This document shows, piece by piece, positions 1 through 8,643 of a stretch of 64,000 nt of DNA. The position numbers and the translations under genes were made by a program. The stretch spans positions 56,717 through 120,716 of the forward strand of contig AXCX01000001.1 of NCBI GenBank assembly GCA_000767215.1, given 5' to 3'. The stretch comes from Actinotalea fermentans ATCC 43279 = JCM 9966 = DSM 3133 (lineage in GTDB: Bacteria > Actinomycetota > Actinomycetes > Actinomycetales > Cellulomonadaceae). Under the pieces are notes generated by a model. The model did not search any database. It saw only the letters and a program-made list of their open reading frames with translations, and was not told where the DNA came from. Each line of letters opens with the position of its first letter. The stretch's first letter is position 1.

Positions 1-2416
1 CCGGTCCGAGGAGTTCGACCCGGACGGTGGGCCGCGGAGCCTCGGAGGTCTCGTCCGCTTCCTCGGTCGGTGGCAGTGCCGCCGCCGCGTCGAGGATCTC
101 CACGGTCAACGGGGTGGGGCGCTGCAGCTGGGCGTTGTCGACCGGTGGGGCGAGTGCCAATAGCTCGACCAGCCGGCGCAGCCCTTCTGCGTTCAGGCGC
201 TGAGGGTGGACGTGGAGACCGAGCGGCTCGATGCGGGCGCCGGCCTCATCGGCCGTCACCGTCCATCCTGTCTCGGACGTGGCGTGCACTGTCACGACGA
301 CGGTGCCCATCCAGGGCCTCGGGTGCGTCTTCGGGGCGTCGGGGGAGTCGAAGACAACGGGCAGCCAGACGTCCCCTATGAGCCGGTCCGATCGGGCCTG
401 CAGCGTGTCGTCCAGACCGGCTGCCCCCAGAGCGTTGCGCACATCGCTGAGCCGACGATCGGCGGCGCGGGCTATCGCTGCTGCCGGCGCAGTTTGTAGT
501 CGGGCCGGGTCGCACGCTCGGGCAAGTGATTCGAAGTCCTCACCGGCCACGAGTCCGATGCGGCCGGTGAGGTCGTTGGTGACGAGCTCGGCGACGAGCG
601 CCCGGCGGATGTCGGCTGCAACCGCCGGGTCGCCGCCGATGGTCAGCGTCCCAGCCGCCTCGAGGTTCAGGAGCACGGTCCCGTCGGCGGAGTGGCCGAG
701 TGTCACGAGTGTCGGGAACGGCTCCGGGCGGCCCGGGTCGTCCGCACTCGGCATCGAGGTCAGTGCCCGGTGCGGCGCTGACCATGTCCTGGCGCCCGTC
801 GCGGTGAACGGGGGGACGGGCGCGTCGTCGTCGTCGCTCAGGTGCAGCGTGACCTCCTCCGGTGTCACGACGACGGCGGCCACGCGTGGGAGGTCGCGCT
901 CAGACTCGTAGCAGCGTGTGGCGAAGTGCGAGAACGCCAGCTTGAGTGCGCCGACCGTCAGGGGAGGTTCCGCGGTCCGCAGAGTGCGCTCGGCCCGGTG
1001 AGTAGGCGAGCCCACTTCCGGGAGTGCGATCCGCTCCCCGACCCGACGTGCCCGTTGCTGGAGGCGGCGGCGCCTCGCAAGCTCACCGATCACTCCGGCC
1101 GCAGCCAGGGACGTGAGCCCGAGGAGGAACCTCGGCGCGAGGTCGGCGTCATCGTCGTGGGCATCGACAACCTCGGTCGGGTTGTCGTCCTCGGCCGGCA
1201 CCTGGTCCTCGGGGGGTTCGGCGACGTGGCGACCGCCCGTGGCGTCATCGGCTGCCCGCGTTCCGTCATCGTCGTGCTGCACTCCGTCATCGGGGTTCGC
1301 GGCGGTGTCACCGCTGGCAGCCTCCGGTGGAGCAGTCCCGAGCTCCGCGTCATTGTGGACTGGCGGCGCGTCATCCAGGCCGGCTTGCGCGTCATCGTGT
1401 GTCCCGAGCGGCAGGCCTGAACTGCTCACGAGGTCCTCCGGGAGCCGGAGCGTCCAGCCGGGGCGGATGAGGTCGGGGTCCTCCAGCGTGCCTCCGTCCG
1501 GCTGCGGTCGGCCGCGGTTGAGGTCGACGATCTCGGGGTAGCGCTGCGGATCGCCCAGCTGTTCGGCAGAGATGCCCCAGAGCGTGTCGCCAGGCACGAC
1601 CGTGTAGTCGGCGGCGGCGCGCTCAGCCGCCTCGCTGGGTGCCGGAGTCAGCACCGGCTGCGCGGCGGCGTCGACTGCGTCCGCGGGAAGGAGGAGGTGC
1701 CATCCCGGGTAGATCCAGTGAGCATCGGTGAGTGCGCGACCGTCGGGCTGAGGGCGCCCGAGGTTGAGGTCCCGGATCTCGGTGTACCGGTGCCCGGAGC
1801 CGAGGTGACGCTCGGCCAGGTCCCAGAGGGTGTCGCCCCGCACAACGGTGACGGAGGGGGTTGTCGTCGCGGTCACCGAGGCTGGCCGAGCCGGGTTCGC
1901 CCCATCCGCGTCGGGCGAGGAGTTCTCCGGCGCCTGGGCGCGGTCAGGTGTCTGGACGTGCACGCGCGGCATCGCCGAGACGACCGGCGGGTCACCCGCA
2001 GCGGCGGCGGATGCCGTCGCTACGGGGGCGGTCATCAGGAGGCCCGCTGTGGCGACGAGCCCGGCCGCGAGTCGCTGCGCGGGGCCGAGCAGCGGTAGGC
2101 GCGGAGTCGGTACACCCCGGAGCGCCGCGATCAGTTCGATGACGAGGGGCACGGCGAAGGCGGCCCAGGCGAGCCATGCGATGACGGTGAGTGTGTCGAT
2201 CAGCAGATTCCCGTCATCGGGCCGGCTCAGTGCGTCGATGACGCCTTCGAATGACGGGGCCGATGACGGAACGCGGATCGGGGCCACCGCGGCGAGGGCG
2301 ATGGGCACGCCGATGACGAAGCCGGCGATGCCCGCGGCGGCCACGAGGCCCCGGGCGACCTCGGTGCCCTTTGGGTGTGCCGCACGGTGAACCCGGTTCT
2401 CGACCGTCTGCTTCAT
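1..2416 (-). CDS. LysM-repeat membrane protein, probable SARP/BTAD-type C-terminus; cut by window edge
   Basis: About 805 codons are visible and the 3' end lies off the left edge, so no complete frame exists in the window. The ATG at 2416 overlaps the TGA of the preceding TadG-like gene (ATGA). The N-terminus carries hydrophobic segments at about residues 20-45, 75-100 and 118-138. Two LysM modules follow at about 189-245 and 271-328 (VVRGDTLWDLA and VVPGDTLWGIS), then an acidic linker, another membrane segment near 430 and a long soluble part. The last visible residues, RVELLGP, are the usual opening of a SARP/BTAD winged-helix region. LysM plus BTAD proteins are known neighbours of actinobacterial tad clusters. 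Role inferred: wall-anchored, possibly regulatory component of the pilus locus. The truncation is a window artefact. Confidence 0.75.
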   Translation of the reverse strand, partial: MKQTVENRVHRAAHPKGTEVARGLVAAAGIAGFVIGVPIALAAVAPIRVPSSAPSFEGVIDALSRPDDGNLLIDTLTVIAWLAWAAFAVPLVIELIAALRGVPTPRLPLLGPAQRLAAGLVATAGLLMTAPVATASAAAAGDPPVVSAMPRVHVQTPDRAQAPENSSPDADGANPARPASVTATTTPSVTVVRGDTLWDLAERHLGSGHRYTEIRDLNLGRPQPDGRALTDAHWIYPGWHLLLPADAVDAAAQPVLTPAPSEAAERAAADYTVVPGDTLWGISAEQLGDPQRYPEIVDLNRGRPQPDGGTLEDPDLIRPGWTLRLPEDLVSSSGLPLGTHDDAQAGLDDAPPVHNDAELGTAPPEAASGDTAANPDDGVQHDDDGTRAADDATGGRHVAEPPEDQVPAEDDNPTEVVDAHDDDADLAPRFLLGLTSLAAAGVIGELARRRRLQQRARRVGERIALPEVGSPTHRAERTLRTAEPPLTVGALKLAFSHFATRCYESERDLPRVAAVVVTPEEVTLHLSDDDDAPVPPFTATGARTWSAPHRALTSMPSADDPGRPEPFPTLVTLGHSADGTVLLNLEAAGTLTIGGDPAVAADIRRALVAELVTNDLTGRIGLVAGEDFESLARACDPARLQTAPAAAIARAADRRLSDVRNALGAAGLDDTLQARSDRLIGDVWLPVVFDSPDAPKTHPRPWMGTVVVTVHATSETGWTVTADEAGARIEPLGLHVHPQRLNAEGLRRLVELLALAPPVDNAQLQRPTPLTVEILDAAAALPPTEEADETSEAPRPTVRVELLGP

Positions 2417-2865
2417 GTCCCACCTCCGGTGACGCCGTGCACGAGGACCGCCCGGCCGTGGCCTGTGACGCTGAACGACTCGATGCCGACGAGCCCGAGG
2501 AACACGCTCGGCGCGGTGACCACGACGTCGACCTCGATGGCGGTGCCGTCGGGCGAGAGCCCCACGGTGCCGGTGACGCCTGCCGCCGCGAGGTACCCCT
2601 GGGCGGACTCGACGGCTGCGGCGCGGTCCACCGTGACGTCGCCAGCCACCAGGGCGGCGGGGTCCACCGCCTGTCCGGCGGCGCGGGCAGCTTCGGCCGC
2701 GATGCGGTCGGCCCGTTGTGTGGCGCGCAGCTTGGCGCCGCCGTCGACCACGAGGCCGCAGAGCACCAGGAGGCCGAGCATCGTGACGGCGACGAACACG
2801 GTGACGGAGCCCACGTCCGGCTCCTCGTGGCGCATCCGGTGCCGTAGCCAGATGAGCGCGTTCAT
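2413..2865 (-). CDS. TadG-like pilus assembly protein
   Basis: A 150-aa protein starting MNALIWLRHRM. An N-terminal hydrophobic helix (about residues 20-42, TVFVAVTMLGLLVLCGLVVD) follows a GSV motif, as in the TadG/TadE-like pseudopilin group. The helix is followed by ATQRADRIAAEAARAAGQAVD, typical of short actinobacterial TadG-like proteins. This start was chosen because it overlaps the upstream TadE stop by 4 bp; the open frame extends much further upstream, but only as a shadow of tadE. It is the third of three consecutive pilin-like genes. Probable role: minor pilin or assembly factor at the outer face of the membrane. Family is clear, precise role is inferred. Confidence 0.8.
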   Translation of the reverse strand: MNALIWLRHRMRHEEPDVGSVTVFVAVTMLGLLVLCGLVVDGGAKLRATQRADRIAAEAARAAGQAVDPAALVAGDVTVDRAAAVESAQGYLAAAGVTGTVGLSPDGTAIEVDVVVTAPSVFLGLVGIESFSVTGHGRAVLVHGVTGGGT

Positions 2866-3293
2866 CGCGTACGGAACCTGTCGACGGCGGAGGTCGCCTC
2901 CGCGGTGATGGTGCGGCCGCCGGGGAGCCCGGGGACCGCGAGGTCCGCCATCGTGACCGTGCAGCTCGCGCGCACGGTCACGTTCGCGGACGTGCCCAGG
3001 GGCGCCGTCAGACCGGACGCGTCGACCTCGACCATCGTCGTCACGCACCGGATGTCGCGCGCAGCCGTCTCCCGGTCCACGGCTGACTCCGCAGCGATCT
3101 GCGCCGCCGCGACGCTCCGCTCCAGGGAGGCCGCGCGCGCCGCGGCGGCCGCCGCCTGCTCGACCGCAGACGCTGCCACCTCGACCCGTCCGCCGAGGAC
3201 GAGCAGGCCGAGCACAAGGATCAGGACCGGGGCGAGGATCGCGAGCTCGAGCGTCACGCTGCCGCGCTCGGGGTCCTGCGTTCGCGCTCTCAT
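2862..3293 (-). CDS. tadE: TadE-like minor pilin
   Basis: A 143-aa protein with a short polar N-terminus, then ERGSVTLELAILAPVLIL, the TadE signature of glycine at -1 and glutamate at +5 before a hydrophobic helix. The rest is a small extracytoplasmic domain with two cysteines (RCVTT and ASCTV) that could form a disulfide. It overlaps both neighbours by 4 bp, so translation is coupled. TadE-type pseudopilins are processed by the prepilin peptidase and take part in Flp pilus assembly. No prepilin peptidase gene is visible here. Confidence 0.85.
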   Translation of the reverse strand: MRARTQDPERGSVTLELAILAPVLILVLGLLVLGGRVEVAASAVEQAAAAAARAASLERSVAAAQIAAESAVDRETAARDIRCVTTMVEVDASGLTAPLGTSANVTVRASCTVTMADLAVPGLPGGRTITAEATSAVDRFRTR

Positions 3294-3736
3294 GGCGCAC
3301 CTGCGACGGTGAAGCGCTCGACGGGCGCCGCAGCGGACTGCGCGACCACCGGCCCGGGCATGCCCGGAACCAGGGAGACCGACCGTCCTGAGACCTCGAC
3401 CACGACAGTCCCGGCGCCCTGTGCAGTCTGGGTGGCCGACGCGTCCAGCAACGTCTGGGAACCGTGGGCCGCCACGAACGCCGTGGCGCTGTCAACGCCC
3501 GCTCCCGCCGGCGCCTGGTAGGCCGCTGCTGCGACTGCGCCCTGTTGCGCCGCAGCGAGCGCGACCGACCGTGCGTGGAACCAGAGGCCGTACTGGACGA
3601 GCAGCGTGACGAGCAGCAGCAGTGCCGGGAACAGGATCGACAGCTCAACGGTGACCGACCCGTCGTCGCGCGGGCGCGTCGACGCGGCCGGCGTCGTTCG
3701 GCTGCGCGGGAGCGTGTGACGGTCGGAGCCCGACAC
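3290..3736 (-). CDS. TadE-like pseudopilin
   Basis: A 148-aa protein. The motif DDGSVTVELSILFPALLLLV near residues 25-45 is the class III prepilin-like cleavage site and transmembrane helix (G at -1, E at +5). The soluble part is alanine- and valine-rich. A leading 20-residue basic stretch may mean the true start is slightly downstream, but no better ribosome-binding site is evident. It lies 7 bp after the Flp-type pilin and overlaps the next tadE by 4 bp. Probable minor pilin. Confidence 0.8.
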   Translation of the reverse strand: MSGSDRHTLPRSRTTPAASTRPRDDGSVTVELSILFPALLLLVTLLVQYGLWFHARSVALAAAQQGAVAAAAYQAPAGAGVDSATAFVAAHGSQTLLDASATQTAQGAGTVVVEVSGRSVSLVPGMPGPVVAQSAAAPVERFTVAGAP

Positions 3737-3743
3737 GGTGACC

Positions 3744-3950
3744 TCAGGTGATCTGGTCGACGCGGCGCTGCACGGCGGCGGTGATGGCGACGACGAGCAG
3801 CGTCGCGACCGCGATGAGTCCGAGGACGATGATGACGAGCTCGAGCGTCGAGGCGCCGACGTCGTCGTCGCCGAGGCGCCGGCGGACAGCCCGTCGCGCG
3901 GACGTGATGTAGCCCTGCAGGACGGCGAGGGCGGCCAGGGTGTGCAGCAT
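3744..3950 (-). CDS. Flp-type pilin (small prepilin)
   Basis: A 68-aa protein, MLHTLAALAV to VDQIT. It contains GDDDVGASTLELVIIVLG near residues 27-44: a cleavable leader ending in glycine, glutamate at +5 and a following hydrophobic helix, as in Flp/TadF prepilins. Leucine replaces the usual tyrosine at +6. The start ATG at 3950 is 26 bp downstream of tadC; the much longer open frame in this register is antisense noise. As the smallest pilin-like gene in the cluster it is the best candidate for the major fibre subunit. Cleavage by a prepilin peptidase encoded elsewhere is inferred. Confidence 0.8.
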   Translation of the reverse strand: MLHTLAALAVLQGYITSARRAVRRRLGDDDVGASTLELVIIVLGLIAVATLLVVAITAAVQRRVDQIT

Positions 3951-3976
3951 GTCGGGCTCCTTCGGGGCGGGTCGGG

Positions 3977-4864
3977 TCATCCGGTGAAGATGCGGGCGAA
4001 GGCCGGGAATGCGATGAGGGCCATGAACGCGACGCCCAGCAGGGCGACGGGGATGGTCATGTGTTCCGATGCGGCGTTGGCGTCGGCGGCCGCGCCGGCG
4101 AGCAGCTGGGTGCGCAGCGACGTGGCCCGGGCGCGCAAGGTGCCGTAGACGGCGGCGCCGTCGGTGCCGGAGAGCCGCACGATGTCGGCCAGGTCGGAGA
4201 GCTCGAGGACTCCGGTCTGCTCGGCGAGTCGGTACAGGCCGTCCCAGGCCGGGCGGCCCGTCACCTGCGCGGTGAGTAGGGCCTCGCGGATCCGCTGGAA
4301 CTCGCGTGACCGGCCGACCGTGGCGGCGCGTTCGAGGGCCTCGGTGGCGCCGGCGTCGGCCGCCCGTTCCAGCGCGACGAGCTCGAGGTACACGCAGGCG
4401 GCCCGACGCATGGCGGCTCGCGCCTTCCCGGCCCGACGACGCATCTCGGCGTCTGGGACGAGCGAGAGGGCGCCAGCGGCCACGACGCCGATACCCAGCG
4501 GAAGGATGGGCATCGCCGTCACGCCGACGAGGGCGAGCAGCGCGGCCATCACGAGGGGGAAGGCGAGACCGAGGACGGCGTAGCCGAGCTTGCGTGCTGC
4601 CAACGACTCGACCGTCTGCTCGGTCACCGCCAGCTCCGCCGCGAAGCGTCGCAGCCCGAGAGCCTCGATGACCCTCGGCAGCGCGCGGCCGCGCATCCGT
4701 GCGATCGCACCGGCCTCTCGGCCCGCGGGTTCCTGGGCCGCCGAGCGATCGAGGCGGGCGAGGACGGCGGCAAGGTCCGGCTGGGTGGGCACCAGTCCCG
4801 CGGCAATGACGGTGACGCCGGCCCCGACGAGCGCACCCGCGAGCAGGACCTCCCAGCCGGTCAT
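3977..4864 (-). CDS. tadC: TadC-like type II secretion F domain protein
   Basis: A 295-aa inner-membrane protein. Hydrophobic segments lie at the N-terminus (WEVLLAGALVGAGVTVIAAG), around residues 95-140 (two helices) and at the very C-terminus (PVALLGVAFMALIAFPAFA). The cytoplasmic T2SSF domain between them includes YLELVALERAADAGATEALERA. This is the TadC arrangement. Its ATG overlaps the tadB stop by 4 bp. TadB and TadC form the platform driven by the TadA ATPase. The start at 4864 was chosen by this overlap. Confidence 0.88.
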   Translation of the reverse strand: MTGWEVLLAGALVGAGVTVIAAGLVPTQPDLAAVLARLDRSAAQEPAGREAGAIARMRGRALPRVIEALGLRRFAAELAVTEQTVESLAARKLGYAVLGLAFPLVMAALLALVGVTAMPILPLGIGVVAAGALSLVPDAEMRRRAGKARAAMRRAACVYLELVALERAADAGATEALERAATVGRSREFQRIREALLTAQVTGRPAWDGLYRLAEQTGVLELSDLADIVRLSGTDGAAVYGTLRARATSLRTQLLAGAAADANAASEHMTIPVALLGVAFMALIAFPAFARIFTG

Positions 4865-5742
4865 CGGGACCACCTCGCCGTGAGGGGTTCGCCCGCGGGA
4901 CCGGTGAGGAACCGGGGTTCCCGCGGCGACAGCGTGAGGCGGTGGATCCACACAAGACAGGCGACGAAGCCTGCGGCGACCGCCGCGAGGACCAGCTGAC
5001 CGAGGCCGCTCCGGTACGGGGCGACGTAGGTCGTGTTGAGTGCCCCCAACGCGACGACGCCGACAGTGATGAGGGTGACCGCCCTGGCGGTCGCGCGTGG
5101 CTTGGCGCGCTCCGCCTCCACCCGGCGCCGCGCGGCGACCTCGTCGGCGACGGAGTCGGCAACGGACACCAGCACCCGGGACAGGCCCGGGCCGCGGCGG
5201 CGGGTCGCCAGGACCAGGGCGCTCACGACGAGATCGGACGAGGCGTCGTCGAGGTCGTCGGCGAACCCGCGCAGCGCTTGCTCCGGCGACCAGCGCGCGG
5301 CCAGGCGCGCGCCGAGCGCCGCGACCTCCGTCCGGATCGCCTCCGGGGCCGTCGCCACCGAAGCGGCCACGGCCTGCTCGAGCCCGGCGCCTGCGACGAG
5401 GACGTCGGACAGCCGCCGGGTCCATTCCTCGATCGCCTCGAGCCGGTCGATCCGACGTTGCTCCACGGTGCCCGCACCCAGGAGGACGGGCATGCCGATG
5501 ACGGTCCCTGCGGCCAGCACACCGGCGATCGGCCACGCGAACACCGCCCAGACGACCAGCCCGACGGCGAGCGCGCTCACCAGTCGGATGCGCCGCGATG
5601 CGACGTAGCCGCGCAGCGACGCGGCGCCCCTACGGGGCCTCGAGCGACGCGGCGTCACGCTCCGGCGGACACCGGCGATCGTCATGACGAATCCGGCGGG
5701 CAGCAGCACACCGGCGAGCAGGGCCAGCACCATGGACGTCAT
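4861..5742 (-). CDS. tadB: TadB-like type II secretion F domain protein
   Basis: A 293-aa membrane protein beginning MTSMVLALLAGVLLPAGFVM. It has N-terminal and central transmembrane pairs (LVSALAVGLVVWAVFAWPI), a cytoplasmic T2SSF domain (RRLSDVLVAGAGLEQAVAAS, a typical TadB helix) and two C-terminal helices. It overlaps tadA upstream and tadC downstream by 4 bp each. Length and architecture match TadB of actinobacterial Tad systems. It should form the membrane platform with TadC. Confidence 0.88.
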   Translation of the reverse strand: MTSMVLALLAGVLLPAGFVMTIAGVRRSVTPRRSRPRRGAASLRGYVASRRIRLVSALAVGLVVWAVFAWPIAGVLAAGTVIGMPVLLGAGTVEQRRIDRLEAIEEWTRRLSDVLVAGAGLEQAVAASVATAPEAIRTEVAALGARLAARWSPEQALRGFADDLDDASSDLVVSALVLATRRRGPGLSRVLVSVADSVADEVAARRRVEAERAKPRATARAVTLITVGVVALGALNTTYVAPYRSGLGQLVLAAVAAGFVACLVWIHRLTLSPREPRFLTGPAGEPLTARWSR

Positions 5743-7169
5743 CGGGCACCGCCGTTGTCGAGCCATCCGCCGCCGTCGAGCAGGCGCGCATCGAAGCCGG
5801 CCCGGACGAGATCGGGAAGGAAGGTTGGCCGGTGGAGCGGGACCGCCCGACCGTCGAGACCCGGACCGAAGACCGCTGTGGTCGCGGGACGGGAGGACTC
5901 GCCGAGGCCCTCGATGGCGACGACGTCGCTCACGAACCTGCGCTTCGGCCCGCCGGTCGCGGACTCGTCCTCGAGCGTGAGGTGGACGACGAGGTCGACC
6001 GAGCCGGCAAGAAGGCGGTAGGCGAAGGACTCCGTCATGGAGACGCCGGCCGAGAGGCAGAGCGTCACGATCCGGTCGATGCCATGCTGTGCGGTCCTGG
6101 CGTGGAGCGTGCACATGGAACCGTCGCCGGTGGACATCGCCTCGAGCATGGGCAGCACCTCGGCGCCGCGGACCTCGCCGACGATGATGCGGCGGAGGTT
6201 CATCCGGAGCGCGTCGGTGACCAGGTCGGTGAGCGTCACCTCCCCGGCGCGCCGTCCGTGCGCGTCGCGCTCCGTCGACCCCTCACGCGCCTCCATCGCG
6301 ACGACACGCGGATGCCGCTCGGGAAGGTCGTGCAGATGGAGCTCGTACTCCTTCTCGATGGTGGCGAAGCGCTCGAGGGGCGGGAACTCGTTGGCGAGAG
6401 CCCGCACCAAGGTCGTCTTGCCCGCGTTCTGCAGACCGGTCACGACCACGTTCTTCCCTGCGCGCACCGTCGCCCGAAGGAAGGCGGCGACCGTGTGGTC
6501 GAAGGTGCCGAGGCGGACGAGGTCGTCGAGGTCGACATCCTTGACCCGGTGCCGCCGGATGACGACGTGCGGCCTCGGCGTCGTCCACGCCATCGCCGCC
6601 AAGCGTGACCCGTCCTCGAGGCGCAGGTGCAGGGACGGGTGGGCGGAGGTGAACGTGCGCTCGTCGGCGCCGGTTCGGGCCGCAAGGAGCTGCAGCAGCT
6701 CGATGAGTTCGGCGTCGGACTCAGCGACAGGGTCGCCCTTCCGGTCGTGACCGTCCGCGTACGAGATCCAGACGGAGTCGCACCCGTCGACCTCGATGTT
6801 CTCGACCAGCGGGTCGTCGACGAGCGGCTGCAGCCGACCGAGCCCGAAGAGCGCCGCCATGACGGCCGAGGCGACTGCCATCTCGGTCTCGACCGGCCAT
6901 GGATCGAGTCCTGACGCGACGCGCGCGCGTGCTCGCGCACTGAGCTCGGCCGCCAGCAAGGAACGGGCCAGCTCGCGACGGGCCGCCGGATCGGGAACCG
7001 CATCCGCCTGTAGGCGGGCGGCGAGCACCTCCGCGACTGCCCGCCGGACATCCCGCACCGTGCCGGGGTCGACCGGTCGCGCCGATACCCGCTCCCCGCC
7101 GAGTAGGGCGGGCAGCGCGGCGGGGGACAGGTGGCCGTTCCGCCGTGGCGTGCGCAGGTCCTCGGTCAT
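5739..7169 (-). CDS. tadA: TadA/CpaF-family pilus assembly ATPase
   Basis: A 476-aa secretion ATPase. The N-terminal domain runs to about residue 150; the core carries the Walker A motif GLQNAGKTTL near 240-250, an acidic Asp-box region (ATIEKEYELHL) and the Walker B/His-box region RMNLRRIIVGEVRGAEVLPM followed by STGDGSMCTLHA. These are CpaF/TadA signatures. It should form a hexameric cytoplasmic motor powering pilus assembly. It overlaps tadZ upstream and tadB downstream by 4 bp. Length is normal for the actinobacterial family. Confidence 0.93.
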   Translation of the reverse strand: MTEDLRTPRRNGHLSPAALPALLGGERVSARPVDPGTVRDVRRAVAEVLAARLQADAVPDPAARRELARSLLAAELSARARARVASGLDPWPVETEMAVASAVMAALFGLGRLQPLVDDPLVENIEVDGCDSVWISYADGHDRKGDPVAESDAELIELLQLLAARTGADERTFTSAHPSLHLRLEDGSRLAAMAWTTPRPHVVIRRHRVKDVDLDDLVRLGTFDHTVAAFLRATVRAGKNVVVTGLQNAGKTTLVRALANEFPPLERFATIEKEYELHLHDLPERHPRVVAMEAREGSTERDAHGRRAGEVTLTDLVTDALRMNLRRIIVGEVRGAEVLPMLEAMSTGDGSMCTLHARTAQHGIDRIVTLCLSAGVSMTESFAYRLLAGSVDLVVHLTLEDESATGGPKRRFVSDVVAIEGLGESSRPATTAVFGPGLDGRAVPLHRPTFLPDLVRAGFDARLLDGGGWLDNGGAR

Positions 7170-7942
7170 CGCACGCCCACCTCTCCGGCCCGGGTCGTGG
7201 TGGCGGCTCCGGCCAGGCCGGCGGCGGTCTGACGAGCGGCACGGAGGAGGCCGGACCGACCCAACCGTCCGCTCGGTGGTTCGGCCAGCAGGAGGGCGTG
7301 CGCGCCGGCGGCATCATCCGGGATCTCCGGGAGCGCGTCGCCGTCCAGTGCGCGGGCGACCTCCCGCGACGAGTACGGGGCCGGTCGGCCGACGACGAGG
7401 AGCCGCACCGGCGCGCCGGCGGGGCGGCGCCTGGCGAGCTCGGCGAGGCCAGGCCGCGCGAGGGCCACCGAGGACAGGCTCGTCCGGGTCACCAGGACGG
7501 CGATGTCCGCCGCATCGATGAGCGGTTGCGGCTCCCAGCCGTGCCCGAGCCGCCCTGCGTCGACCAGGACGTCGATCCCGAGGCCGTCGAACTCGTGGGC
7601 AGCCTCGACGAGCGTCGTCCAGACGGCGCCGAGCGGACGCGCCTGCGCAGGTTCCGTGACACCCGTGAGCACGAGGCACGCGGCATCGTCATCCAGGGCC
7701 ACGCTCCGACGGAGGATGTCGTCGGCAGACGATGCTCGCTCGGCCGCCACGGCCAGGACGCCACCGCCCGTGGGGATCCCGGCTCCGGCGAACGCGGGGA
7801 TGAGTGCCGAGCCGACGGGGTCGGCGTCGACAAGCAGCGCGCTGCGCCCGGTGGCGAGGTGCCACACGCGGGCGAGCGCGAAGGCACTGGTCGTCACACC
7901 GGGCGCACCGGAGGCGGAGCAGAGCGTTAGGACGGCCATCAC
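7166..7942 (-). CDS. TadZ/CpaE-like ParA-type protein with degenerate P-loop
   Basis: A 258-aa MinD/ParA-fold protein. The N-terminus reads MMAVLTLCSASGAPGVTTSA: in the place of the deviant Walker A (KGGxGKT) it has GAPGVTT, lacking both the signature lysine and the P-loop lysine. LLVDADPVGSAL corresponds to the Walker A' region. TadZ/CpaE proteins position the pilus machine at a pole or focus, and actinobacterial members often have eroded P-loops, so it may bind nucleotide poorly or not at all. It overlaps the RcpC-like gene and tadA by 4 bp. Either of two adjacent ATGs could be the start. Confidence 0.8.
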   Translation of the reverse strand: MMAVLTLCSASGAPGVTTSAFALARVWHLATGRSALLVDADPVGSALIPAFAGAGIPTGGGVLAVAAERASSADDILRRSVALDDDAACLVLTGVTEPAQARPLGAVWTTLVEAAHEFDGLGIDVLVDAGRLGHGWEPQPLIDAADIAVLVTRTSLSSVALARPGLAELARRRPAGAPVRLLVVGRPAPYSSREVARALDGDALPEIPDDAAGAHALLLAEPPSGRLGRSGLLRAARQTAAGLAGAATTTRAGEVGVR

Positions 7943-8619
7943 GGCTCCTCGTGCGAGAGGAGGACCAAGGCGAATCGCCCCGTCGCGGCACGCGCGGCGA
8001 GCGCCGGGCCGTCATCGGCGGCCGCGACGACGTCGATGACGCTGACACCGTTCAGGTTAGGCGCGCCCACCCGGGCTACCACGACATCGAACGTCTCGGG
8101 CCGCTCCGTGGGTGGGTCGGCCGCCTGCGTCGGGGTGTCGACGACGAGCAGGCGATCACCCGGCCGTAGCCCGGTCGCCGGTAGGCGCTCTGCGGTCGCG
8201 GGAAGGGGGACGAGCGCCTCGCCCGGGCCGGGTGGTCCAGCTGGCGCGACGTCGCTCGGGGCGAGCAGCGTGCCGGCGGCGAGATCGGCGGTGGCGACCT
8301 GGCCGACGAGGCTGGAAGCTCCCTCGGCGCCCACGGTCGCAACGGACGCGTCGACGGCGACGGCTGTCGTCGTCAGGTCGTCGGCCGTGAGGGTGGTGCC
8401 ATACGCGACGTCGCGCGCGAGCATCACCACGTCGGTCCGGTCACCGGCCGACGAGACGAGCCACACGGCCACGAGAGCGCCGAGGGCGGACAGCGCGACA
8501 CCGGCGGTGATGAGTCCGGGACGGCGGCGACCGCGCGGCGGGACCACCGGCGCCAGGCGCTGTGGACCCGTCGGCGCAAGGGCCGCGGCTTCGCGGCGGG
8601 TGTCTGTACTCGTGGCCAT
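7939..8619 (-). CDS. RcpC/CpaB-like SAF-domain pilus protein
   Basis: A 226-aa protein with a basic N-terminus, one transmembrane helix (about residues 36-57, GLITAGVALSALGALVAVWL) and an SAF domain beginning VVMLARDVAYGTTLTADDLT near residue 64. A second domain includes LPATGLRPGDRLLVVDTP. CpaB/RcpC proteins are membrane-anchored assembly factors. It lies 24 bp after the secreted-protein gene and overlaps tadZ by 4 bp. The assignment rests on the SAF motif and position. Confidence 0.82.
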   Translation of the reverse strand: MATSTDTRREAAALAPTGPQRLAPVVPPRGRRRPGLITAGVALSALGALVAVWLVSSAGDRTDVVMLARDVAYGTTLTADDLTTTAVAVDASVATVGAEGASSLVGQVATADLAAGTLLAPSDVAPAGPPGPGEALVPLPATAERLPATGLRPGDRLLVVDTPTQAADPPTERPETFDVVVARVGAPNLNGVSVIDVVAAADDGPALAARAATGRFALVLLSHEEP

Positions 8620-8643
8620 GGTCGGCTCCGATCCGCAGGTGGT

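Noticed and set aside
231..911. 226-aa plus-strand open frame at the left end
   Set aside because: Antisense to the LysM gene, which has clear LysM motifs on the minus strand.
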